From Pseudomonas batumici (lineage in GTDB: Bacteria > Pseudomonadota > Gammaproteobacteria > Pseudomonadales > Pseudomonadaceae): a stretch of DNA of 49,505 nucleotides. The translations under genes were made by a program, and so were the position numbers. The stretch lies in the NCBI RefSeq assembly GCF_000820515.1, contig NZ_JXDG01000036.1:1-49505 (forward strand). Direction: 5' to 3'. Every line of letters starts with the position of its first letter. Position 1 is the stretch's first letter. The notes under the pieces were generated by a model. That model was not told the origin of the DNA. It ran no database searches and was given only the letters and a program-made list of their open reading frames with translations. Below are positions 42,176 through 49,505 of this stretch, one piece after another.

Positions 42176-43822
42176 ATGACACTCAGTCCTTTTGCGGGCA
42201 AGCCGGCACCGGCACAGTTGCTGGTCGATATCCCGCGACTGGTATCGGCCTATTACACCGGCCAGCCCGATGCGGCGATCTCCACCCAGCGCGTGGCCTT
42301 CGGCACCTCCGGGCATCGCGGCAATTCGTTCGAGCTGAGTTTCAACGAATGGCATGTCCTGGCGATCAGCCAGGCCATCTGCCTGTACCGCCAGGCCCAG
42401 GGGATCGACGGTCCGCTGTTTGTCGGTATCGACACCCATGCCCTGTCCACGCCGGCCGGCGCCAGTGCGCTGGAAGTGTTCGCGGCCAATGGCGTGGAAA
42501 CCATGATCGCCGCGGGCGACGAGTACACGCCGACGCCGGCGGTGTCCCATGCGATCATCTGCTACAACCGCGGTCGCACCACGGGCCTGGCGGATGGCGT
42601 GGTGATCACGCCGTCCCACAACCCGCCGGAAAGCGGCGGGTTCAAATACAACCCGCCCAACGGCGGCCCGGCCGATACCCATGTCACCAAGTGGATCGAG
42701 GCCAAGGCCAACGAACTGCTGGGTAACCGATTGGCCGGCGTGAAGCGCGTGAGCTACGAGCAGGCGCTCAAGGCCGGCACCACCCATCGCCACGACTACC
42801 TCAATACCTATGTCGCGGACCTGATCAATGTCATCGACCTGGATGCCATCCGCTCCGCCGGCCTGCGCCTGGGCGTGGACCCGCTGGGCGGCGCCGGGGT
42901 GCGCTACTGGTCGGCGATCGCCGAGCACTATCGGCTGAACCTGGACGTGGTCAACACCGAAGTCGACCCGACTTTCCGCTTCATGTGCGTGGACTGGGAC
43001 GGCAAGATCCGCATGGACCCGTCTTCCAGCCATGCGATGCAGGGCCTGATCGGTTTGAAAGAGCGTTTCGACGTGGCCTTTGCCTGCGACCCGGACCATG
43101 ACCGTCACGGCATCGTCACCCCGTCCGGTGGCCTGTTGGCGCCGAACAACTACCTGGCGGTGTCCATCGACTACCTGTTCCAGAACCGTCCGCACTGGCG
43201 CGCTGACGCGGCGGTGGGCAAGACCGTGGTCAGCAGTGGCCTGATCGATCGGGTCGCGGCGCGCCTGGGCCGTCGCCTGTACGAAGTGCCAGTGGGCTTC
43301 AAGTGGTTCGCCGACGGTCTGTTCGACGGTTCCCTGGGCTTTGGTGGCGAGGAGAGCGCCGGGGCTTCGTTCCTGCGCAAGGACGGCAGCGTCTGGTCCA
43401 CCGACAAGGACGGTCTGATCCCGGCCCTGCTGGCGGCGGAAATGACCTCGCGCACCGGTCGCGACCCGAGCCAGATCTACCGCGCCCTGACCGATGAGCT
43501 GGGCGAGCCGTTCTCCGTGCGGGTCGACGCCAAGGCGACGCCGGCGCAGAAGGCCCTGCTGAGCAAGCTGGCCCCGGAGCAGGTGACCTCCACGCAGTTG
43601 GCGGGCGAGTCGATCCAGCGCATCCTCAGTCATGCGCCGGGCAACGACCAGGCCATCGGCGGGTTGAAAGTGATGACCGAGAACGGTTGGTTCGCCGCAC
43701 GTCCTTCGGGCACCGAGGACATCTACAAGATCTACGCCGAGAGCTTTATGGGTGACGATCACCTCAAGCGCCTGGTGGAAGAGGCGCAGGTGCTGGTGGA
43801 TGGGGCGATTTCGCCGAGCTGA
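42176..43822 (+). CDS. pgm: Phosphoglucomutase (alpha-D-glucose phosphate-specific)
   Basis: This is a 548-residue enzyme that interconverts glucose 1-phosphate and glucose 6-phosphate for glycogen, trehalose and exopolysaccharide precursors. The four hexose-phosphate mutase regions are intact: the phosphoserine loop [14 protein letters not shown] (about 144), the Mg2+ loop [10 protein letters not shown] (about 303), the sugar loop [12 protein letters not shown] (about 389), and the phosphate loop [16 protein letters not shown] (about 507). The length fits the Pgm type rather than AlgC or GlmM (about 450). The start at 42176 follows AGAGG with 6-nt spacing. A strong bidirectional terminator follows. 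Confidence 0.96.
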   Translation: MTLSPFAGKPAPAQLLVDIPRLVSAYYTGQPDAAISTQRVAFGTSGHRGNSFELSFNEWHVLAISQAICLYRQAQGIDGPLFVGIDTHALSTPAGASALEVFAANGVETMIAAGDEYTPTPAVSHAIICYNRGRTTGLADGVVITPSHNPPESGGFKYNPPNGGPADTHVTKWIEAKANELLGNRLAGVKRVSYEQALKAGTTHRHDYLNTYVADLINVIDLDAIRSAGLRLGVDPLGGAGVRYWSAIAEHYRLNLDVVNTEVDPTFRFMCVDWDGKIRMDPSSSHAMQGLIGLKERFDVAFACDPDHDRHGIVTPSGGLLAPNNYLAVSIDYLFQNRPHWRADAAVGKTVVSSGLIDRVAARLGRRLYEVPVGFKWFADGLFDGSLGFGGEESAGASFLRKDGSVWSTDKDGLIPALLAAEMTSRTGRDPSQIYRALTDELGEPFSVRVDAKATPAQKALLSKLAPEQVTSTQLAGESIQRILSHAPGNDQAIGGLKVMTENGWFAARPSGTEDIYKIYAESFMGDDHLKRLVEEAQVLVDGAISPS

Positions 43823-43837
43823 TAAAACACCAGTGAC

Positions 43838-43875
43838 AAAAAAGGGTGAACGACGATTGTCGTTCACCCTTTTTT
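43838..43875. terminator. Bidirectional intrinsic terminator between pgm and the pirin gene
   Basis: AAAAAAGGGTGAACGAC (43838-43854) pairs with GTCGTTCACCCTTTTTT (43859-43875) around a GATT loop: an 11-bp perfect core plus A6/T6 tracts serving both convergent genes. Confidence 0.95.
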
Positions 43876-43893
43876 ATTGAGCCGCTCAGCAGG

Positions 43894-44592
43894 TCAGGCC
43901 AGGTCCACCAGGATGATTTCGCTGTCTTGTACGGCCGTCACCCGCAGCACCTGCTCATCGGCCACCGCGACCCCGTCGCGAGCCTCGGCGCGCAGGCCAT
44001 TGACCTCGATCACCCCCGTGGCCGGCACCAGATAGGCGCGACGACCGCTGTCCAGGCGATACTCGGCGGTTTCCCCGGCCTTCAGGTTGGCCGCCACCAG
44101 GCGTGCATCGGCACGAATCCGCAGGCTCTGGTCGTCGCCGGCCTTGCCGCTGGCCAGGGTGACGAAGCCTTCGCCACGTTCACCCTTGGGAAACGGCTTG
44201 GCGCCCCAGGACGGTGCCAGACCGGCCTCGTTGGGGATGATCCAGATCTGGAAGATCTTGGTCGGCTTCGACTCCAGGTTGTACTCGCTGTGGGCGATCC
44301 CGGTCCCGGCACTCATCACCTGCACGTCACCGGCTTCAGTGCGGCCCTTGTTGCCGAGGTTGTCCTGGTGGGTGATCGCCCCTTCACGCACATAGGTGAT
44401 GATTTCCATGTCCCGGTGCGGGTGCTGTGGAAAGCCGGTGCCGGGCGCGATCACGTCGTCGTTCCAGACCCGCAGGTTGCCCCAGTTCATGCGTTGCGGG
44501 TCGTAGTACTCGGCGAACGAAAAGTGGTGGTGCGCATCCAGCCAGCCGTGATGAGCACCGCCCAGGGTCTTGAAGGGGCGAAGTTGCAGCAT
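43894..44592 (-). CDS. Pirin family bicupin protein
   Basis: This is a 232-residue cytosolic bicupin. The N-terminal cupin holds the metal-site motif FPQHPHRDMEIITYV (residues about 55-69), and a further site lies in MSAGTGIAHSEYN (about 95-107), as in E. coli YhhW, which has quercetin 2,3-dioxygenase activity in vitro. Cellular role is uncertain. The ATG at 44592 follows GGAG with 8-nt spacing; a longer open frame to 44673 lacks such a site. The 282-bp gap to the divergent helicase gene is AT-rich and contains the palindrome TATCA-GAT-TGATA (44676-44688). Confidence 0.88.
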   Translation of the reverse strand: MLQLRPFKTLGGAHHGWLDAHHHFSFAEYYDPQRMNWGNLRVWNDDVIAPGTGFPQHPHRDMEIITYVREGAITHQDNLGNKGRTEAGDVQVMSAGTGIAHSEYNLESKPTKIFQIWIIPNEAGLAPSWGAKPFPKGERGEGFVTLASGKAGDDQSLRIRADARLVAANLKAGETAEYRLDSGRRAYLVPATGVIEVNGLRAEARDGVAVADEQVLRVTAVQDSEIILVDLA

Positions 44593-44874
44593 GAGTCTTC
44601 TCCTGTTCAGGTTCGTCGTGGGCCGGCAGGCGCCGGGGCAGGACGGTAACCGGTGGTTGATGGCAGTGATCATCTATCAGATTGATATCGATAAAAAGCG
44701 TAAAAAATGCCTTAAAACAATCTATTTATTAGATGTGTATTCGGAGGCAATAGTTGTCGCCCAACTTTCAATTCGTCGCCTAAATGGCTGATCGACAAGC
44801 AATTGACTAGAACTCAGGACGCAATGGAGCGACCATAGGCCTTCCGCCCAGACCGTCGCCTACCTGGAGTCAGC

Positions 44875-47340
44875 GTGCCATCACCGACACCCGAACCGCC
44901 TGCCGAACTTTCCTCCCTGGCTCAACTGCCTCTGTTCAAACGTCTGCTGGCCAGGCTGCTGGGGGGCGGGTTGAGTCGTCTTCGCGCCCAGCACGTGGCG
45001 TCCTGGTTGCAGGGCCAGGCCGACGGCTTCCGCAGCGGGCATGGCGCGGGCGTCGAGTACGGTTACAACGAAGGCCGGCTCGACGGCCTGGAGGAGGGAC
45101 GCCAGGTCTTGCTGATCCGCGATACGCGTCCGCAGGAGCACCGCGCGCCCGGGGTCGACGATAACCTGTTCGACGATTGGCGCCTGCCGCTGACGGCCGA
45201 GTTGAAGAAACGTATCAAGGCCGATGTGGCGCGACTGCTGCCCGCACAGGCGCAGCCCAGTGCGGCGCAATGGAAAATGATCTTCAGCGACACGCCGTCC
45301 ACGGCGGTGATCGCCGGCGCCGGTGCCGGCAAGTCCACTTCCCTGGTCCTGCGCATCCTGCTGCTGACCCACTACCTGGGCTTCGAGCTGGACGCGATGA
45401 CGGTGGTGACCTTTACCCGTGAGTCGCGCAAGGACTTCATGGCCAAGCTGGTGGAGGTCATGGGCCTCTGGGGGCATGTGCTGAGTCCCCGGGAGGCCCG
45501 GGAGGTGGTCCGAACCTTCCACTCGCGGATTTTGCCAATGGTCCGCAGCCTGCCGGGATTCGGCCAGTTGCAGGCGTTCGAGAACCTCAGCGAGCGCGGT
45601 CTGTTCGCTGACGAGGGGGCCGACAGCAACCCGTTCGATCTGCGTATCAACGACGCCCAGCGCCAGCAGCTCAATGCCTGCTATCACCGGCTGCACAGTG
45701 ATAATCCGCGTTTTCGCGAAGTGCTGGTGCCGCTCTACAAACAGGCCTTGCAGCTTCGGGAGCTGGATCAGGACCACCCGGATGTGCGCAAGCGCATGGC
45801 GGTCACCGAGCTGGCGTCCAAGCGCGACGAGGAGCTGTGCGACACCCTGGAGGATCTGTGGTTTCGCGCGGGCGCCTGGCCGATTCCCGGGATCGAGCCG
45901 GACCGTGAGGTCATCGAGATCAACGGTTCGCCCTTCCATTGCCACGGCTACATTCCTGAACTGGAAGCCTGGGTGGTACTGGGCTTCGACCCTCGGGAGA
46001 ACCCGCAGATCAGCCGTCCCGGGGCCAAGCTCACGGTACGGGCCGAATGGGCGGTGAAGCGCACCCTGTTTCAAGCTTTCTGTCGTAAGCCTTTGATATG
46101 GCTTGAAAGTTATGAGTCGGCCAAGTGCGTCCTGTCCTCTCTGGCTGGGGATGCCACGGCCGGTCCCGGCTTCGATTACAAGGTCAAGGGCGAACTGGCG
46201 TCCGCGCCGCTGCTCGACTGTTTCGTCATGGCGGCCGGTTTTATCGAGAACCTCGGCCTGGATGTATCCGCGGCCGTGGCGCGGATGAGTTTCGCCCAGG
46301 ACGATCCGGACCGCTTCTTCTTCGAGGCCCTGAGCCTGTTCTGGAAAGCCCTGGAAGCGCATCTGCTGGCCCAGTCGCCGCCGATCATGACCTATAACCG
46401 CATGTTCTCGCTGTTCGGCGAAAACACCCCGGAAAACCAGGCGCTGCTCAGCGACGAGCTGTTGCGTCCGTTGTCGCACCTGATGATCGACGAGTTCCAG
46501 GACGTTTCACCGCAGATCGTCTCCTGGTTGCGGGCCAGCCTGCGGGAAATCCGTCGTCGTGGCCCGGCCATGCAGGTGGGTCGCGCGGCCCGGCATTCGT
46601 CGCTGTTGTGCGTGGGCGATGACTGGCAGTCCATCTACGGCTGGCGTGGCAGCTCACCCAAGTACTTCATGGAGTTCAGCAAGCAATTCCCGTCGCCGGG
46701 GACCACCCGGGTCATGCTCAGCGACAATTATCGCAGTCACCAGCACATCATCGACGCGGCCGAGCATATCGTCCGCGCGGCACCGGCGATTGCCGGGAAA
46801 AAGGCCAAGGCCAGCGGCGAGCCGAAGGCGCTGTGGCCGGTCAATGTGCTGGATCGGGACGACGCCGGTTTGGCCAAGCGTCTGGAGGAGCACTACCGGC
46901 GCGGTGAAAGTATCTTGATGTTATTTCGAAAAAGTAGCGATAAGTCACTGATTAATGAGTATATTTCGTCCGTGGTTAATGTTGATTCTAGCTTGCCTGC
47001 CGAGCAGCGCCGGCTCAGGCAACTGACCTACCACAGTGCCAAGGGGCTACAGGCCGACGTGGTGTTCCTGCTGGGCGATTGCCTGCACCTGACCCGCTCG
47101 CCGTACAAGAACCAGGTCTATCGCATGGCCGGGTTGGGCGATGACGGCGATGCCGAGGCCTACGACAACGCGCAGAAGGACGAAATCCTGAGGCTGGCCT
47201 ACGTTGGCATCACGCGGGCGGTGAAACACTGTTACTGGTATCTGGACGGGCCGGAAGCCCAGGCCGGGAATGGGCCTAAAGCCTCGGATCGGATTGCGGG
47301 AGACAAGGCATACTTCGCCGATCTACGCGTCAAACCCTGA
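44875..47340 (+). CDS. UvrD/Rep-like superfamily 1 DNA helicase (HelD-like)
   Basis: This is an 821-residue ATP-dependent helicase. The motifs are in order: Walker A in AVIAGAGAGKSTSLVL (about 143-158), VVTFTRESRKDF, Walker B LMIDEFQDVSP, motif III VGDDWQSIYGWRGSS, motif IV near SDNYRSHQHII, motif V LTYHSAKGLQADVVFLLG, and motif VI LRLAYVGITRAVKHCYWY. The start is GTG at 44875 with GGAG and 6-nt spacing. The first 120 residues contain an amphipathic region (HVASWLQGQADGFRSGHGAG) not usual in UvrD. The stretch 46915-47000 is unusually AT-rich and uses rare codons compared with the flanks. It is probably a repair or recombination helicase; no defence-island partner is seen beside it. Confidence 0.88.
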   Translation: MPSPTPEPPAELSSLAQLPLFKRLLARLLGGGLSRLRAQHVASWLQGQADGFRSGHGAGVEYGYNEGRLDGLEEGRQVLLIRDTRPQEHRAPGVDDNLFDDWRLPLTAELKKRIKADVARLLPAQAQPSAAQWKMIFSDTPSTAVIAGAGAGKSTSLVLRILLLTHYLGFELDAMTVVTFTRESRKDFMAKLVEVMGLWGHVLSPREAREVVRTFHSRILPMVRSLPGFGQLQAFENLSERGLFADEGADSNPFDLRINDAQRQQLNACYHRLHSDNPRFREVLVPLYKQALQLRELDQDHPDVRKRMAVTELASKRDEELCDTLEDLWFRAGAWPIPGIEPDREVIEINGSPFHCHGYIPELEAWVVLGFDPRENPQISRPGAKLTVRAEWAVKRTLFQAFCRKPLIWLESYESAKCVLSSLAGDATAGPGFDYKVKGELASAPLLDCFVMAAGFIENLGLDVSAAVARMSFAQDDPDRFFFEALSLFWKALEAHLLAQSPPIMTYNRMFSLFGENTPENQALLSDELLRPLSHLMIDEFQDVSPQIVSWLRASLREIRRRGPAMQVGRAARHSSLLCVGDDWQSIYGWRGSSPKYFMEFSKQFPSPGTTRVMLSDNYRSHQHIIDAAEHIVRAAPAIAGKKAKASGEPKALWPVNVLDRDDAGLAKRLEEHYRRGESILMLFRKSSDKSLINEYISSVVNVDSSLPAEQRRLRQLTYHSAKGLQADVVFLLGDCLHLTRSPYKNQVYRMAGLGDDGDAEAYDNAQKDEILRLAYVGITRAVKHCYWYLDGPEAQAGNGPKASDRIAGDKAYFADLRVKP

Positions 47341-47360
47341 ATTCCTGCTAGGTATCGGAC

Positions 47361-47428
47361 CGTAGGAGCCGGCTTGCTGGCGATGGCGATGTCACATTCA
47401 CCATCGCTATTGCCGGCAAGCCGGCTCG
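47361..47428. repeat. REP/BIME element
   Basis: CGTAGGAGCCGGCTTGCTGG is followed by the inverted half TTGCCGGCAAGCCGGCTCG; the right half is slightly degenerate. It lies between the convergent helicase gene and the small gene at 47443-47733. Confidence 0.8.
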
Positions 47429-47442
47429 TTCATTCAATACAG

Positions 47443-47733
47443 TCAGTTGACGGCGCGCAGCCCCATGGGTGGCACGAAGGATTCGAGTTCGTCTTCAATC
47501 GCCTCGATGATGCGCTCCACATCGGCGGCGTTCATCACCGTGGCGCAGGGAATGCCGGCGAGGGTGATCAGCGTTTCGCCACTGGCCCGGTCGAACAGCC
47601 GGGCGATCATGCTGTCCGGCGCGTCCATGCTGGCTTCGAAGCCCATGGGATGAAAATGCCAGCGCATCAGTTGGCAAGCGTTGGGGAAGGTCACCTTGCT
47701 GAAGACATTACTCATGTTGCCCACCTGTTTCAT
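47443..47733 (-). CDS. DUF1652-like small protein
   Basis: This is a 96-residue soluble protein. LMRWHFHPMGFEASMDAPD, LFDRASGETLITLAGI and VERIIEAIEDEL align by pattern with the DUF1652 protein at 41745 (FLP, FDR and GI positions, and the C-terminal helix). The ATG at 47733 follows AAAGGA with 8-nt spacing; an ATG at 47715 with AGGTGG is also possible. Function is unknown. Confidence 0.7.
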   Translation of the reverse strand: MKQVGNMSNVFSKVTFPNACQLMRWHFHPMGFEASMDAPDSMIARLFDRASGETLITLAGIPCATVMNAADVERIIEAIEDELESFVPPMGLRAVN

Positions 47734-48049
47734 TGAGCGCTTCCTTTTGCTCGCGGGTAGGAACGGCACAACCTCATGGTCGCGCCAGTAGAGTGCATAA
47801 AAATAGCATCCGTTCAGCGGACCAGGAGCGTTTTTTCAGGCCGCTCGGTGATTGTTTGCGTGGAGTTTGATCTGCGTCTATTACATTGGTTCAAGTGCTT
47901 CATGTCCGACGACGATGATCTGCACATGTATGTACAGTTGGTGGCGTATGGCCATAACTTCGAGTGGGCAAGGGTTTCGGTGTATCAGTAGTGAGACACT
48001 TATTTGCATGCTACCCATAAGATCAAATATTTTTTCACTGCCCCCTGAA

Positions 48050-48073
48050 TAAAGTCACAACACCTGCCGATAA
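48050..48073 (+). promoter_or_regulatory. Candidate sigma28 (FliA) promoter of the chemoreceptor gene
   Basis: A perfect -10 element GCCGATAA (48066-48073) is preceded by TAAA (48050-48053), but the spacing is 12 rather than about 15 nt. It lies 119 nt upstream of the receptor start. The rest of the 458-bp gap 47734-48191 shows no gene I can support; an open frame at 47776-47991 lacks coding character. Confidence 0.4.
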
Positions 48074-48191
48074 TCCGTTCAAGCCCGCCGTCGATAAGAA
48101 GAACGGGCCAGCACTGTCGGTATGGCCTTTTGCTACCTGACACGTCTCAGGCATGGAAGCTAGTAGTCCTCAGTCTTATAGAGAGCAGCCC

Positions 48192-49505
48192 ATGTCCCTA
48201 CGAAATATGAATATCGCCCCTCGCGCCTTTCTCGGTTTTGCATTCATTGCATTGCTGGTGATTGTGCTGGGCGTCTTTTCCCAGACCCGCATGACAGTGA
48301 TTCGCCAGGCGTCCATCGACATGGAAACGAACCAACTGCCCAGTGTGGGGTATCTGGGCAATGTGCTTGAAGGTGTATTGCGTATGCGGATTTTGTCTTT
48401 TCGCATACTGATCAACCGTGATCCGGCCTCCCTGCAAGACGCCGAAACGCGCGTTGCAGTCCTGGTGGAGAAAATTCGCAAGGACGTGAAAAGTTATGCC
48501 GATTTGCCTGCGGATGGGGAGGAGTTGGCCAAGTACAAGGAGTTCGCGGCGACGCTCGACACCTATCTCCGGGATCAGAACCAGATGATGGCGTTATCGC
48601 GACAGAACAACGTCGAGGAGGTGCGTAGCCTGATCAACAACCAGATCAAGGCCGGCACGGACCTGATGGGGGTGCAGCTCAACCAGTTGGTGGAGATCAA
48701 CAAGGCCGGGGCCAAGGCTGCGTCGAACCTGGCTGGCGAGGAATACAGCAATGCCAGTACCGGCATCATCGTGGTTTCGCTGTTGGCGGCGCTGATGACC
48801 GTGTTGCTGGCCTGGTTGTTGACCCGCAGCATCGTGGCTCCGCTGAACCAGGCGGTCGCCGCCGCCGAGACCATTGCCGGCGGCAACCTGACCAAGGCCA
48901 TTGCCATCGAGGGCAAGGATGAGCCGGCCCGTTTGCTGACGGCGTTGTCGGCGATGCAAGGCAACCTGCGCAAGACCATCGAGCAGATCTCGGGTTCGGC
49001 CACGCAGTTGGCGTCGGCGGCTGAAGAGCTCAGCGCCGTGACCGAGGAGGCCTCCCGCGGGCTGCAGCAACAGAACAACGAGATCGAGCAGGCCGCCACG
49101 GCGGTCAACGAAATGACCAGTGCGGTAGAAGAAGTGGCGCGCAACGCGGTGTCGACCTCGGAGGCTTCGCAGCAATCCAACCAGGCGGCGCTGGAAGGGC
49201 GCAACCGGGTGGTGGAGACAGTGGACGCGATTCAGGCCATGACCCGGGACGTACAAAGCACCTCGGTGCTGATGGAGGGCCTGGCGACCCAGGGCCGTGA
49301 CATCGGCCAGGTGCTGGACGTGATCCGCGCCATTGCCGAGCAGACCAACCTGCTGGCCCTCAACGCTGCCATCGAAGCGGCGCGGGCGGGCGAGGCCGGG
49401 CGCGGCTTTGCGGTGGTGGCCGATGAAGTGCGGGCACTGGCCCATCGCACCCAGCAGTCGACCAAGGAAATCGAGCAGATGGTCGCCGGGATCCAGAATG
49501 GCACC
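48192..49505 (+). CDS. Methyl-accepting chemotaxis protein (4-helix-bundle sensor), 3' end outside window
   Basis: At least 438 codons run open to the window edge. The first membrane helix is at residues 12-31, then a periplasmic four-helix-bundle sensor domain (about 35-185, with 4HB_MCP features), the second helix at 191-210, HAMP, and the signalling domain up to the hairpin [16 protein letters not shown]. The ATG at 48192 has an AGAG-type ribosome site. The ligand cannot be predicted. The 3' part of the signalling domain and any CheR-docking tail are missing from the window. Confidence 0.9.
   Translation, partial: MSLRNMNIAPRAFLGFAFIALLVIVLGVFSQTRMTVIRQASIDMETNQLPSVGYLGNVLEGVLRMRILSFRILINRDPASLQDAETRVAVLVEKIRKDVKSYADLPADGEELAKYKEFAATLDTYLRDQNQMMALSRQNNVEEVRSLINNQIKAGTDLMGVQLNQLVEINKAGAKAASNLAGEEYSNASTGIIVVSLLAALMTVLLAWLLTRSIVAPLNQAVAAAETIAGGNLTKAIAIEGKDEPARLLTALSAMQGNLRKTIEQISGSATQLASAAEELSAVTEEASRGLQQQNNEIEQAATAVNEMTSAVEEVARNAVSTSEASQQSNQAALEGRNRVVETVDAIQAMTRDVQSTSVLMEGLATQGRDIGQVLDVIRAIAEQTNLLALNAAIEAARAGEAGRGFAVVADEVRALAHRTQQSTKEIEQMVAGIQNGT

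Noticed and set aside
47776..47991. Small open frame in the gap before the last chemoreceptor gene
   Set aside because: No ribosome site, no recognisable family, and unusual codon use; it is likely chance.
48050..48073. Firm FliA promoter call
   Set aside because: The -10 is perfect, but the -35 spacing is about 3 nt short, so it is listed only as a candidate.

Overview
The window is chromosomal DNA from a fluorescent-group Pseudomonas. The evidence is dense, GC-rich, Pseudomonas-type coding DNA, several copies of the Pseudomonas REP element (core GCCAGCAAGCCGGCTCC), a complete fapABCDEF functional-amyloid operon, DUF1652 small proteins and an MtlR-like activator. There is no rRNA, tRNA, CRISPR array, transposase or integrase.

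Layout. (1) 0.1-12.4 kb: an MtlR-like AraC regulator, then cobalamin genes. cobF (1137-1892) is separated by a secreted glycoside-hydrolase-like gene and an opposing glycosyltransferase gene from cobW-cobN-chlI/chlD (5857-12392). The AAA+ and VWA parts of the chelatase lie in two frames joined by a textbook -1 frameshift cassette (heptamer A AAA AAG, 5-nt spacer, perfect 11-bp stem), so one gene probably makes both the small and the medium chelatase subunits. (2) 12.6-20.0 kb: a sigma54 enhancer-binding protein faces the fapABCDEF operon. fapA has a -24/-12 promoter. The word TTGGCGTCAA occurs both upstream of that promoter and upstream of the regulator gene, where it also has an inverted partner, which suggests a dedicated regulatory circuit. 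A strong intrinsic terminator lies between fapC and fapD. (3) 20.2-29.9 kb: ordinary chromosomal genes: a NadR-like ATPase broken by one amber codon, a chemoreceptor, uppP, mmcQ/yjbR, a LysR regulator divergent from azoR, a secreted alpha/beta hydrolase, an MFS transporter and the ABC-F protein YbiT. (4) 30.3-37.4 kb: a 2219-residue single-chain toxin with an N-terminal D12-adenine-methyltransferase-like domain, a C80 autoprotease domain, a TcdA/TcdB-type pore-forming region and a large unassigned C-terminus. A small secreted Pro-rich protein follows it. (5) 37.4-49.5 kb: a GNAT gene divergent from an RLAN/RimK ATP-grasp ligase gene; a short threonine dehydratase preceded by an Ile/Thr leader peptide and attenuator; ecotin; two DUF1652-type proteins; pgm; a pirin; a UvrD-like helicase; and a chemoreceptor cut by the window edge.

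Most novel points: the toxin with a methyltransferase-like N-terminal domain, which lacks a recognisable DPPY motif; the shared operator word of the fap region; the leader-peptide attenuator of the threonine dehydratase; and the chelatase frameshift, whose mechanism has been proposed for other chlD genes but is unusually clear here.
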